Shown: one piece after another, positions 54,500 to 63,200 of the stretch
Layout: each line of letters starts with the position of its first letter
Position numbering within the stretch: the first letter of the stretch is position 1
Assembly (NCBI GenBank): GCA_016296575.1
Contig: JAEDJA010000001.1
Span: forward strand, 1 to 64,000
Source: Treponema sp.
GTDB taxonomy: Bacteria; Spirochaetota; Spirochaetia; Treponematales; Treponemataceae
Direction: 5' to 3'
DNA length: 64,000 nt
Notes under the pieces: model-generated
What the model was told of the DNA's origin: nothing
What the model saw: the letters and a program-made list of their open reading frames with translations, nothing else
The model's database searches: none
Position numbers and translations under genes: made by a program

Positions 54500-55876
54500 A
54501 TGAAACTCATTGGAAATAAAGAATTTTACAAAAAACTTCTTGTCATCATGCTGCCTATTGTAATTCAAAACTTGATTACAAATTTTGTAAGTCTGCTTGA
54601 TAATATTATGGTTGGGCAGACAGGCACTGATCAGATGAATGCGGTTTCTGTGTGCAACCAGCTTTTCTTTGTGTTCAATCTTTGTCTTTGGGGTGCTGTT
54701 AGTGGGGCTGCCATTTTTACAAGTCAGTATTACGGAAAAGGTGATAACAAGGGTGTTCGGGATACTTTCCGCGCAAAAATCGTTATGGTGTTCATTGTAA
54801 GTGTTGTTGCCTGTTTGATTTTCTGGTTTTTTGGCGGAAATCTTATCAGTAAATTCCTGCATGAAACAAACGATGTTGGTAATGCCGAAGAAACTCTCCG
54901 TTATGCCATAAAGTACATGCGCATTATGCTTATAGGAGTGATTCCCCTTGCACTGAATTTTGCTTACGGAAACACCCTTCGTGGAATTGGTCAGACCCGT
55001 ATTCCTATGGTAGCCGGTGTTATGGCCGTTGGTGTAAACCTAGTATTGAACTATGTGCTGATTTTTGGTCATTTTGGAGCCCCAAGAATGGGAGTAGCCG
55101 GTGCTGCAATTGCTACAGTTATTTCCCGCTATCTTGAAACCGGTTTCATGATGTTTTATACCCATACTCATAAATCAAAATGCCAGTTTATTATTGATGC
55201 CTACAAAACACTCCGTATTCCAAACCAGCTTCTGCGTCAGATTCTTATAAAAGGCCTTCCTCTTGCTGTAAACGAAACCATGTGGTCTTTGGGACTTACA
55301 CTTATGAACCAGTGCTATTCAATGCGTGGTCTGGATGTAGTCGCTGCACTGAACATTACTTCTACGATTGTAAATCTTTTTAATGTAGTTATGTTTGCCG
55401 TAGGTGATTCAATATCAATTATTATAGGCCAGCTTTTGGGTGCAAATAAAATGGATGAAGCAAAAGATACCGCAAATAAGCTGATTTTCTTCTCAGTTTC
55501 CTGTTGTGCTGTTTTGGGGCTCATTCTTGCATCTACAAGACATCTGTTTCCTGCCATCTATAATACGGAAGAAACTGTAAAGCTGCTCTCATCAAAATTT
55601 ATTCTGGTAAGTGCCTGTGCTATGCCCGTTTGTGCAGCCATGCATGCCTGTTACTTTACAATCCGTACCGGTGGACGCACCATCATCACCTTCCTTTTTG
55701 ACAGTGTGTTTATCTGCTGTGTAAGTTTCCCTGTTGCTTATTGTCTTGTACATTTTTCAGCCTGGTACATTGTATTCATCTATCTTACGGTGCAGGCCTT
55801 GGATATCCTGAAAGTGGCAATCGGACTTACGCTGGTAAAAAAAGGAATCTGGGTAAACAATCTTGTAGCCGACTAA
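54500..55876 (+). CDS. MATE-family efflux transporter
   Basis: A 458-residue inner-membrane antiporter with twelve predicted helices in two six-helix halves. The N-terminus LLVIMLPIVIQNLITNFVSLLDNIMVGQTG is typical of MATE proteins, as is GIGQTRIPMVAGVMAVGVNLVLNYVLIFG near 160 and the second-half KGLPLAVNETMWSLGLTLMNQCYSMRG. Likely exports cationic drugs or metabolites with Na+ or H+ exchange. AGGA lies before ATG. The 434-base downstream gap is repeat-rich. Confidence 0.92.
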   Translation: MKLIGNKEFYKKLLVIMLPIVIQNLITNFVSLLDNIMVGQTGTDQMNAVSVCNQLFFVFNLCLWGAVSGAAIFTSQYYGKGDNKGVRDTFRAKIVMVFIVSVVACLIFWFFGGNLISKFLHETNDVGNAEETLRYAIKYMRIMLIGVIPLALNFAYGNTLRGIGQTRIPMVAGVMAVGVNLVLNYVLIFGHFGAPRMGVAGAAIATVISRYLETGFMMFYTHTHKSKCQFIIDAYKTLRIPNQLLRQILIKGLPLAVNETMWSLGLTLMNQCYSMRGLDVVAALNITSTIVNLFNVVMFAVGDSISIIIGQLLGANKMDEAKDTANKLIFFSVSCCAVLGLILASTRHLFPAIYNTEETVKLLSSKFILVSACAMPVCAAMHACYFTIRTGGRTIITFLFDSVFICCVSFPVAYCLVHFSAWYIVFIYLTVQALDILKVAIGLTLVKKGIWVNNLVAD

Positions 55877-55893
55877 AAATAATCAAAGTTCCT

Positions 55894-56116
55894 GCACTAA
55901 AAAGTGCCCCCTAACTAGTCTATTGCGTGCATTCAAAAGTGGGCCCCTTAGGAAGTTAATTACCATGAAAAATACGGGAAGGAAGACAGGGGCAACCCAA
56001 ACTAATATTATGCGTGCATTCAAAAGTGGGACGCAGCAAAAAAGTGCACCTGCGACCGTGTTTACTGGGAGCAGAGTGTACTTTTTTGCGTCGCTGGGAC
56101 CCGCTTTTTAATGCAC
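55894..56116. repeat. Nested repeats after the MATE gene
   Basis: Three items lie here: a small hairpin GCACT-AAAA-AGTGC (55894-55907); a 20-bp direct repeat TGCGTGCATTCAAAAGTGGG at 55924-55943 and 56011-56030; and an imperfect inverted repeat whose outer arms, 56014-56030 and 56100-56116, match at 15 of 17 positions, with further pairing inside. No convincing gene is present; the short open frames have no ribosome site or coding character. It looks like a decayed or dispersed intergenic element. Confidence 0.65.
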
Positions 56117-56139
56117 CGCGGTAGTTTTATTTTATGTTG

Positions 56140-56239
56140 TCACACGGATTTGTTCGCTCCTACGGAGCTCACTTTTTTTATTGGAAGTGTATTATTATAA
56201 AAACCAGCGAAGTCCGTAGGACTGAGCCAATCCGTGTGA
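56140..56239. repeat. 100-bp inverted repeat element
   Basis: A perfect 11-bp outer stem TCACACGGATT (56140-56150) / AATCCGTGTGA (56229-56239) encloses arms that each contain a CCTACGGA-type palindrome (56159-56168 and 56212-56221). A large cruciform or RNA hairpin could form. It may be a MITE-like element or a terminator region for the flanking genes. The remaining sequence to 56310 contains CTTCGACTACGCTCAGGATGAC-like sequence (56266-56287), related to common dispersed repeats. Confidence 0.65.
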
Positions 56240-56310
56240 TAAAAAAAGAATACTAACTAAAAGCTCTTCGACTACGCTCAGGATGACAAGGTATTTTTTT
56301 TGACGGAATG

Positions 56311-57204
56311 CTACTGGTGTTTTTTTAGATCTCGGAGGAAAACCGCAACTGCAGCACCTATAATAATGATGTATCCAATAAGACTCCACTGATCTGGCAC
56401 CTGATCCAGAAAAATAAATCCCAAAATAGCTGCAAAAATAATATTTGAGTAATCGTAAACAGAAATCTTGTAGGCCGGTGCATTATAGAAGGCCCCTGTA
56501 AGTCCAAACTGTCCGCAGGCTGCAAAAACTCCTGTTCCACAAAGCCAGAGCAGCTGCTGAAAAGACATTGGTTCAAAGTAAATAATGGAAAATGGAAGGG
56601 CAATAAGGGTAGAGAAGGCACTGAAAAATGCAATGATTACCATGCCGTTTACGTGGAAGGTTCGAACTTTTCGTATACAGGCTGCAGCACATCCGGCTCC
56701 CATTCCTCCAATAAAGGCAACAATGGCCGGAAAAGTCTGACTAAAATCAAGACCCGGTTTGATGATGAAAAGGGCACCGGTAAAGGCTGCAATCAATGAG
56801 CAGATGGAGAACAGATTCGGTTTTTCACCAACAATGAAAATACTGAAGAAAACTGCAAAGAATGGACTCATCTTGTTAAGCATAGCAGCATCACTAATAT
56901 TCATGATTCCAAGAGCGTAAAAATTACCGAAAATTCCGAAGCTTCCTACAGCACTGCGTATTACAATCCATTTCCAAGCCCCTTTTTCCACATGAAGCAC
57001 ACTTTTATCAGAACGGCTTTTTGTCAGGAGGGTGGTGAAGGATATGATGAAAGCAATGGAATTTCTAAAAAGAGTTTTCTGAATGAAAGGAAGATCTCCT
57101 GCCATACGAACGCACAGGTCCATGCAGGCAAAACCGAAAGCCGAAAATAAAATCCACGCAATTCCTTTTTTTAGATTATAATTTTCGTTTGCGGCGGCAC
57201 TCAT
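56311..57204 (-). CDS. EamA/DMT-family transporter
   Basis: A 297-residue membrane protein with about ten helices in two EamA repeats: KKGIAWILFSAFGFACMDLCVRMAG near 12 and VVAFIGGMGAGCAAACIRKVR near 165, ending VPDQWSLIGYIIIIGAAVAVFLRDL. A metabolite exporter is likely; substrate unknown. It is a different branch from the EamA protein at 5441-6367 (little shared sequence). AGGAGG sits just upstream of ATG, so this gene has a normal leader, unlike the divergent hisH. Confidence 0.88.
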   Translation of the reverse strand: MSAAANENYNLKKGIAWILFSAFGFACMDLCVRMAGDLPFIQKTLFRNSIAFIISFTTLLTKSRSDKSVLHVEKGAWKWIVIRSAVGSFGIFGNFYALGIMNISDAAMLNKMSPFFAVFFSIFIVGEKPNLFSICSLIAAFTGALFIIKPGLDFSQTFPAIVAFIGGMGAGCAAACIRKVRTFHVNGMVIIAFFSAFSTLIALPFSIIYFEPMSFQQLLWLCGTGVFAACGQFGLTGAFYNAPAYKISVYDYSNIIFAAILGFIFLDQVPDQWSLIGYIIIIGAAVAVFLRDLKKHQ

Positions 57205-57263
57205 AAGTATCCTCCTGTAAAAATGTCTTCTATATATTAGTTATTTTCGGTAAAATAGACAAT

Positions 57264-57881
57264 ATGATTGGAATTGTTGATTATAATGCAGGAAATATTA
57301 CCAGCGTAGAACGAGCCCTTACTTATCTTGGTGTTGATTATGTACTTTCAAAAAATCCAAAAGACCTTGCAGCATGCGAAAAACTGATTTTCCCTGGTGT
57401 TGGAGATGCTGCTTATGCCATGGAACAGCTGGCCGCCACTGGATTTGATACTTTCCTAAAAAAATGGGCTGTTGACGGAAAACCTCTTATGGGGATCTGT
57501 CTTGGTTCTCAGATTATTTTTGATTTTTCTGAAGAAGGAAATGTAAAATGCCTTGGACTTATTCCGGGTAAAATCTGTCACTTTGATAATCTAGCAAAAA
57601 ATGAAACTTTGAAAATTCCTCATATGGGATGGAATAACCTTGAGCGCAAAAACGGAAGCAGCGTGATTTTGGAAGGAGTTCCAGAAAATGCAGATTTCTA
57701 TTTTGTTCATTCATACGTTATCTGTCCTGAAGATGAAAGCGTTGTAAGGGCCTGTGCATCTTACATGGTAAATGTGCCTGCCGTTGTGCAGAAGGGTAAC
57801 GTGGTTGCCTGTCAGTTCCACCCGGAAAAAAGCGGTGAACCTGGGCTTAAAATCCTGAAGAACTTCTGCGAAAAATTCTAG
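57264..57881 (+). CDS. hisH: Imidazole glycerol phosphate synthase, glutaminase subunit
   Basis: A 205-residue class I glutaminase that supplies ammonia to HisF in histidine synthesis. Catalytic triad: C79 in GICLGSQ, H186 and E188 in QFHPEKS. The N-terminal IVDYNAGNITSV and FPGVGDA are typical. It pairs with hisF 17 bases downstream; no other his genes are here. The start has no ribosome site; TAAAAT (57251-57256) ends seven bases upstream, suggesting a leaderless mRNA. Confidence 0.95.
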   Translation: MIGIVDYNAGNITSVERALTYLGVDYVLSKNPKDLAACEKLIFPGVGDAAYAMEQLAATGFDTFLKKWAVDGKPLMGICLGSQIIFDFSEEGNVKCLGLIPGKICHFDNLAKNETLKIPHMGWNNLERKNGSSVILEGVPENADFYFVHSYVICPEDESVVRACASYMVNVPAVVQKGNVVACQFHPEKSGEPGLKILKNFCEKF

Positions 57882-57898
57882 GCGAGAGGGAGGGAAAA

Positions 57899-58663
57899 AT
57901 GCTTAAAAAACGAATTATTGTTTGCCTTGATGTAAAGGACGGCCGCACTACAAAGGGTGTTAAGTTTTTGAACAATGTTGATATTGGCGATCCTGTAGAA
58001 ATGGCCCGTGCCTACTATGAACAGGGTGTTGATGAACTGGTTTTCTACGATATCATTGCATCTGCCCGGGGCCGCGGACCTATCCTTGATCTTATTTCCC
58101 GAGTTGCAAGTCAGGTTTTCATTCCTTTCTGTGTAGGTGGTGGCATTGGTACTGTTGAAGATATCCGTTCTACCATTCTTGCAGGGGCCGAAAAAGTAAG
58201 CTTGAACTCTCAGGCTGTAAAGAATCCTGACCTTATTTCCCAGGGCGCCCGAATTTTTGGAAACCAGTGTATTGTTCTTGGAATGGATGCAGCCAGAGAC
58301 CCAGAAATGCCAAGCGGTTACCGTGTTTACATCAATGGTGGACGTGTAAAAACCGACCTTGATGCACTTGCCTGGGCAAAAAAAGCCTGTGAACTTGGGG
58401 CTGGTGAAATCGTTTTGAATTCTATTGATGCAGACGGAACAAAAGCCGGTTATGAAATCAATCTGACACGCATGATTGCCGAAAACGTAAGTGTGCCTGT
58501 AATTGCCAGCGGAGGCGGCGGAACTCCACAGCATCTTGCCCACGTCCTTAAAGAAGGAAAAGCCGATGCAGCGCTCATTGCCAGTATGGTTCACTCCGGC
58601 CAGTACACAGTAGCTTCAATTAAGGCAGACCTAGATAAAGCCGGCATTCCTGTAAGAATGTAA
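57899..58663 (+). CDS. hisF: Imidazole glycerol phosphate synthase, cyclase subunit
   Basis: A 254-residue TIM barrel that converts PRFAR plus ammonia to imidazole glycerol phosphate and AICAR. Catalytic D11 (CLDVKDGR) and D130 (VLGMDAAR) are present, as are phosphate loops CVGGGIGT and ASGGGGTPQH. GAGGGAGGG lies six bases before ATG, a strong site that contrasts with hisH. The unit is followed by a hairpin terminator. Confidence 0.96.
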   Translation: MLKKRIIVCLDVKDGRTTKGVKFLNNVDIGDPVEMARAYYEQGVDELVFYDIIASARGRGPILDLISRVASQVFIPFCVGGGIGTVEDIRSTILAGAEKVSLNSQAVKNPDLISQGARIFGNQCIVLGMDAARDPEMPSGYRVYINGGRVKTDLDALAWAKKACELGAGEIVLNSIDADGTKAGYEINLTRMIAENVSVPVIASGGGGTPQHLAHVLKEGKADAALIASMVHSGQYTVASIKADLDKAGIPVRM

Positions 58664-58694
58664 TCAGCTTTCCAGAATATCTTATATTACAATG

Positions 58695-58740
58695 TAAAGC
58701 CCGGGCTTGTGCCAGTAAAGTGACACCCTGGGCTTTATTT
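58695..58740 (+). terminator. Probable terminator of hisHF
   Basis: TAAAGCCCGGG (58695-58705) pairs with CCTGGGCTTTA (58727-58737) with one G-U pair; only a short T-rich tail follows. Moderate support. Confidence 0.55.
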
Positions 58741-58830
58741 ATGTCACAGGAGTTCAAGGACGCGCTCTTCTTTACGAAGAATATCAATAAAGTATATATA
58801 AGATAGGAAAAAATTTGACTTTTGCGATTT

Positions 58831-59185
58831 TTATTCGTAATTTTTAAGTGAAAACACAAAAAATGTTTAGTGTATTTTGTAAGTTTTTGAATTTCTACGA
58901 ATAAAAATGCGGTTTTGCGTTATTTATTCGTATTGTTTTTGTATTTTTGTGAATGTGTTTTCAAAAAAATCTGAAAATCTACGAATAAAAAATGGGTTTT
59001 TGATTTTTTAGCCGTACCAAAAAGTAAAATCGCTGGAAGCAGATTGGTAAAATTGAGAAACTGTACGAATAAAAATGCAGTTTTTGAAGATTTATTCGTA
59101 CAAAACCTGAATTTTACATTTCTCAGAAAGGTGAATTCCTCAAAATCATACGGCTAAAAATACAATTTCCCCACATTTATCTGTA
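58831..59185. repeat. Regularly spaced 37-bp palindrome array
   Basis: Four 37-bp units start at 58896, 58980, 59064 and 59149 (periods 84, 84, 85). Each has a left arm TACGAATAAA or variant and a right arm TTTATTCGTA or variant. Units one and three have perfect 10-bp arms; the second has a changed right arm and the fourth has changes in both. A lone right arm lies at 58831-58839. The loops of the first three units begin alike (AAATG..GTTTT). The 47-48 bp spacers are unrelated. The array fills the gap before the gene at 59259, and no cas genes are near. Confidence 0.8.
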
Positions 59186-59258
59186 CTTTTCAGAAAACTA
59201 CCCAAAAACCAGAAGGCACAAAACTCTAAAACATCCCAGTGCCTTCACAAGGAGTCTT

Positions 59259-60089
59259 ATGAAAAGAAAAATTGAAGCATTACCACCAGTAACCTATGAA
59301 AATGATTTGGAAAACAGGAGAATCCAGCTAGAAAAAATCATAAAATCAAAGCAAAACAGGGTAAATGAAAAATCCCAGCTGAAAGATGCAGGCAAAATCA
59401 GGATTGTTCCGCACAAAAATAGTGTGCAGTTCTATTTAATCACCAAAAAAAATGACACAACTGGAAAATATCTTCCCCGTAATCAAGACGATTTTGCCAG
59501 ACAACTTATTCAATACAACTACGACGAAAAAGTACTGCGTTCCGCCAAAAAAGAACTGGCAGCAATAAAAAAATTGTTAGACCACAACAGAAAAGCGGGC
59601 ATTCAAAAAGTTTTCCAGCGTTTTTCCAAAAACCGTAAACCTTTGGTTGAGCCTGTAACACTCCCAGATGAAGAATTTGCCGCCCAATGGCAAACTCACA
59701 AGAGCCCGGGAAATATCAACTTCAGTTCCCCGGAGTTTATTACTGCCAATGGAGAAAAAGTTCGGTCAAAATCGGAAGTAATAATTGCAGATACTTTATT
59801 CCGCCTGAAAATCCCATACAAATATGAAATGCCGCTTGAGCTAAAAAATGGCAGTCTTATTTACCCGGACTTCTGCTGTCTAAATCTGCGAACTCGCCAG
59901 GAAGTTTATTGGGAACATTTTGGCTTTATGGATGATCCCGATTATGTTTCTAAAACCATCAGTAAAATCCAGAATATACAGGATAGTGGCTACAACTTTG
60001 GTGAAAGATTTATTTTTACAATGGAAAAGTCAGAGCTTCCTCTAAATCCAAAGTTCGTACAAACAATGGCAGAAAGATATTTGGCGTAA
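59259..60089 (+). CDS. PD-(D/E)XK-like nuclease-fold protein, function unknown
   Basis: A 276-residue protein. The N-terminal 150 residues are Lys/Arg-rich and helical (RRIQLEKIIKSKQNRV). The C-terminal part looks like a restriction-endonuclease fold: VRSKSEVIIADTL (E173), IPYKYEMPLEL, YPDF (D204) and EVYWEHFGFMDDPDYVSK (E219). Where a classical site has E-x-K, this has E-H-F-G, a pattern that may be normal for this family but leaves catalysis uncertain. AAGGAG precedes ATG with good spacing. It lies directly after a phased palindrome array, which could be its regulatory region or target (inference). Confidence 0.65.
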   Translation: MKRKIEALPPVTYENDLENRRIQLEKIIKSKQNRVNEKSQLKDAGKIRIVPHKNSVQFYLITKKNDTTGKYLPRNQDDFARQLIQYNYDEKVLRSAKKELAAIKKLLDHNRKAGIQKVFQRFSKNRKPLVEPVTLPDEEFAAQWQTHKSPGNINFSSPEFITANGEKVRSKSEVIIADTLFRLKIPYKYEMPLELKNGSLIYPDFCCLNLRTRQEVYWEHFGFMDDPDYVSKTISKIQNIQDSGYNFGERFIFTMEKSELPLNPKFVQTMAERYLA

Positions 60090-60250
60090 ACTTTATTAAA
60101 GAAGTCACAGCCTTGAAAGTGAAAACTTCCTGCGGTATTCAATTATAAGATAGAAACTGGTAAAATATTGACTGAACGTATTGGTAGACTATGAGTAATG
60201 TTTCCTTTAGTTCATGCCGAAAAGGAGATGAGGGATTATATTCTTTTTTG

Positions 60251-63200
60251 ATGAATAGAAAAAGCTTTTTTAAACATGCCGTTTGTATTCTCTTTTTGAT
60301 TTTCGCCATGGGACAGGTGTGGGGAAGGGATTATACTTCAGAAAATAATGGAAATTGGAGTGTTCCAGTTGGTTCTGGTACCTGGAACTCTAATCCTTTG
60401 GCAATTGGTCAATATCCAAAAGCAGAGGGTGACAATGTTACTATATACCACGAAGTAACCGTTCCTTCTGGTTGTGAAGATGCAAAAGCCGGTACTGTAA
60501 ACGTAGGAGCTAGAGGTGTCTTAAGCATTTCAGGAAAACTTACTGCCACCACAATCAATGTAGAATCTGGTGGTACACTTGTAACTTCTACAGGAATAAC
60601 AGCTTCTGCTATAAATGTAAAATCCGGTGGTAAGATTGTCTTGAACAGCTGGCCAACTCCAGCACCAACATTTAATGACGGTTGTATTGTAGAGATTGGA
60701 CCTAGTTTTCCTTACAGCGGTCTAGTTGGTTTAAATTCTGCATTGCAGGCCGTAAAAACTAATGGCGGAACTATTGCAGAACTTATTGTGTCACGGTCTC
60801 CTTATACCATTTCATCAAATCTTGATTTCAATAAAATTACCGTAAAGGCCGGTGGAAAGCTTATCATAGATAACGACGTGTCAGTAACAGCAAAAACTCT
60901 TACCATTGAAGGTGACGGTACTAGTGAAAATTCTTCTAATTATGGAGAAGTTGTTGTCTATGGTAATTTCAAGCTTGATGTACAGGAAGGCGATGCTTTC
61001 GTTGGAAAAACAACAAATTCTGGAAAACTGACAGTTGAGTCTAGCGGATTTTTTGATTCAAACTACACTGTAAACAATGAAAAGGGTGTAATTATTGCAA
61101 ATGGTTTTTTCAGGTCAGGTAACTTTCACAACAAGGGAAGCTTTACTGTAAAAGATACCGTGGGTCACGGTGGAGATGCCAACTGCTGTAAAGTAATAAA
61201 TGAAGGTGATTTTGTTTTTGGAGACGGTGCCAGTTTCTTAATATTTTATTTTCTAAATGGTGATTTTGACGGGACTTTTACAAACAACGAAAACGGTTCT
61301 GTTGAAATTGGAAGTAACACTACTATAAAATTCAACAAAGATAATGCATCCTTTAGCAATGCCGGTAACCTTACAATAAAAAATGGTGCAGAGATTATTG
61401 ATGCAAATTCAGCTACCTTTACAAACAGCGGTTATCTTATCCGTGAAGAAAGCACAATTTTTAATTATACAAGTGATGCAAATACTTTATGGATAGAAAA
61501 CAGATTTAATGAACCAAAAGATTTCGAGCTTTCGACAAATGCCAATCTTGTTTTGAATGTAGCCGGAAATATGAATCTTCTGGTAGGGGATGATACAAGC
61601 ATAAAAAGCCTGAATCTTTTATCGAGAAATCACGGAGTATCAGGCGATGGCCAAGAGCATACTATTACTTCTGATTTTAAGGTTACTGTAAAAAACAAAG
61701 AATCCTCAACAGGCACACTGAATCTTGAAACAATCAGTGTAAGTAGAACTTCCCGTACCGATGGTGTTAAAGGAACACTGGATTTACGCTGTGAAGTAAA
61801 TTGTTCCAACGCAATAGCAATTTCTTCTGGAACAGAACTGGATATCAATGCAGATGTAACTGCCGCTGGACTTACACAGAATATTCTTTCATCAAATACT
61901 ACTATCAAAATTGGGCAGGGAAAAACTTTTACTACTTCAGGTGACGTAAATTTTCCGGCAGATTTGGAAGAGGCCAGCGATATTAAACACAGTCTTTTTT
62001 CATCAGAAGGAACTGTTGTTGTTCAAGGTGGAAAAACATTCCAGATTGATACCACAGCTGACGGGGATGGGGCTGGTAACATTACCTTTGAAAACGGTGG
62101 CACTCTCACTGCAAACAGTCTTACAAGTTCCGGCACTCTTACTGTAAACACAACGGCTGCTGATCAGACTTTCACATTAAAATCGAATGTTACTTTTGCA
62201 GATGTAATTCTTGAAGGCTCTGATGAAAATAAACTTTTTGTTAGCGGCCAAGGGGATTTTACACTTACTGGCGGAGAAAATTCCTATGCTGATTATGTTT
62301 CTTTTCAATCTAGCGACCACCCAACTATAAAAAAAGACGGAATAGGTGCTGGGATTATTGCTGCAAACTCAAGTGCTCCTGGAACTCCACAACAGATTTT
62401 CCCTGAAGGCTGGCTTGACGGATCTCACTATTTTATCTGGAAAGGTGCTACAGACAGCTCCTGGACAACTGCCACCAACTGGCTCAGAAATAATTCTCCA
62501 GTAGGGAAATCGGATATTGAAAAAATCACCATCGATACCGATACTACGGGAAATAATCCTGTTATTTCGGAGAATGTTACCACAAAAGAGCTGGAATTTA
62601 AAAACAGCAAGAGCGCAAAACTTAGTAACGAACTTTCACTCACTGTAGAAAAACTTTCTGGAACTGGAACCTTGAACCTGGGAAGCGGAACATTGATTAA
62701 TGGTCTTCCTACAGTACTTGAAATTCCAGATACCATTGGATTGAAGTTTGGGGATAGCACAACTGAAACAGGAGCTTTACAAGGAAAAATCACAATAAAG
62801 AATGTAGAAAATTCTTCTGGAAATCTGAACATTGGAACAAACTCCACCGTAGACTTTGATACAACTTCAGCCATTGAGATTGGAAGTGTTGAACTTTTAA
62901 GTTTAGATTCAAGCGTTACTTTTAAGAAGGATGTCACACTTTCTGGAAGCTTTACCAATGGTGGAACAGTTAATGCAAATGGGGCTGTTACAACAAACGG
63001 AGATTTTACCAATGGTGGAACAGTAAATGGTACTGGGGCCTTTACTTTTAAGGGGGCCTTCACTGATAGCGGAACCTGGAATGGTACTGGAAACTTTACT
63101 TTTGGAGCCGGTACTGAAAAATCCATTACAGGAAAAGCTTCAACAGTGTATCCATCTACTAAAGTAAGTGGCAATGCAAAGTTCGTGGAAGATTTTACAA

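Noticed and set aside
55923..56111. Short 62-codon open frame in the repeat region
   Set aside because: Encodes the direct repeat twice (MRAFKSG), no ribosome site, explained by the repeats.
57878..58594. Minus-strand open frame opposite hisF
   Set aside because: hisF is unambiguous with both catalytic aspartates; the opposite frame has no family features.
58896..59185. CRISPR array
   Set aside because: Only palindrome arms are conserved, loops and the later units diverge, spacers are 47-48 bp, and no cas gene is present in the window.
60191..60250. Start of the giant surface protein at ATG 60191
   Set aside because: It would add 20 residues before a textbook signal peptide; a weak promoter-like pair (TTGACT, TATGAG) also overlaps this ATG.
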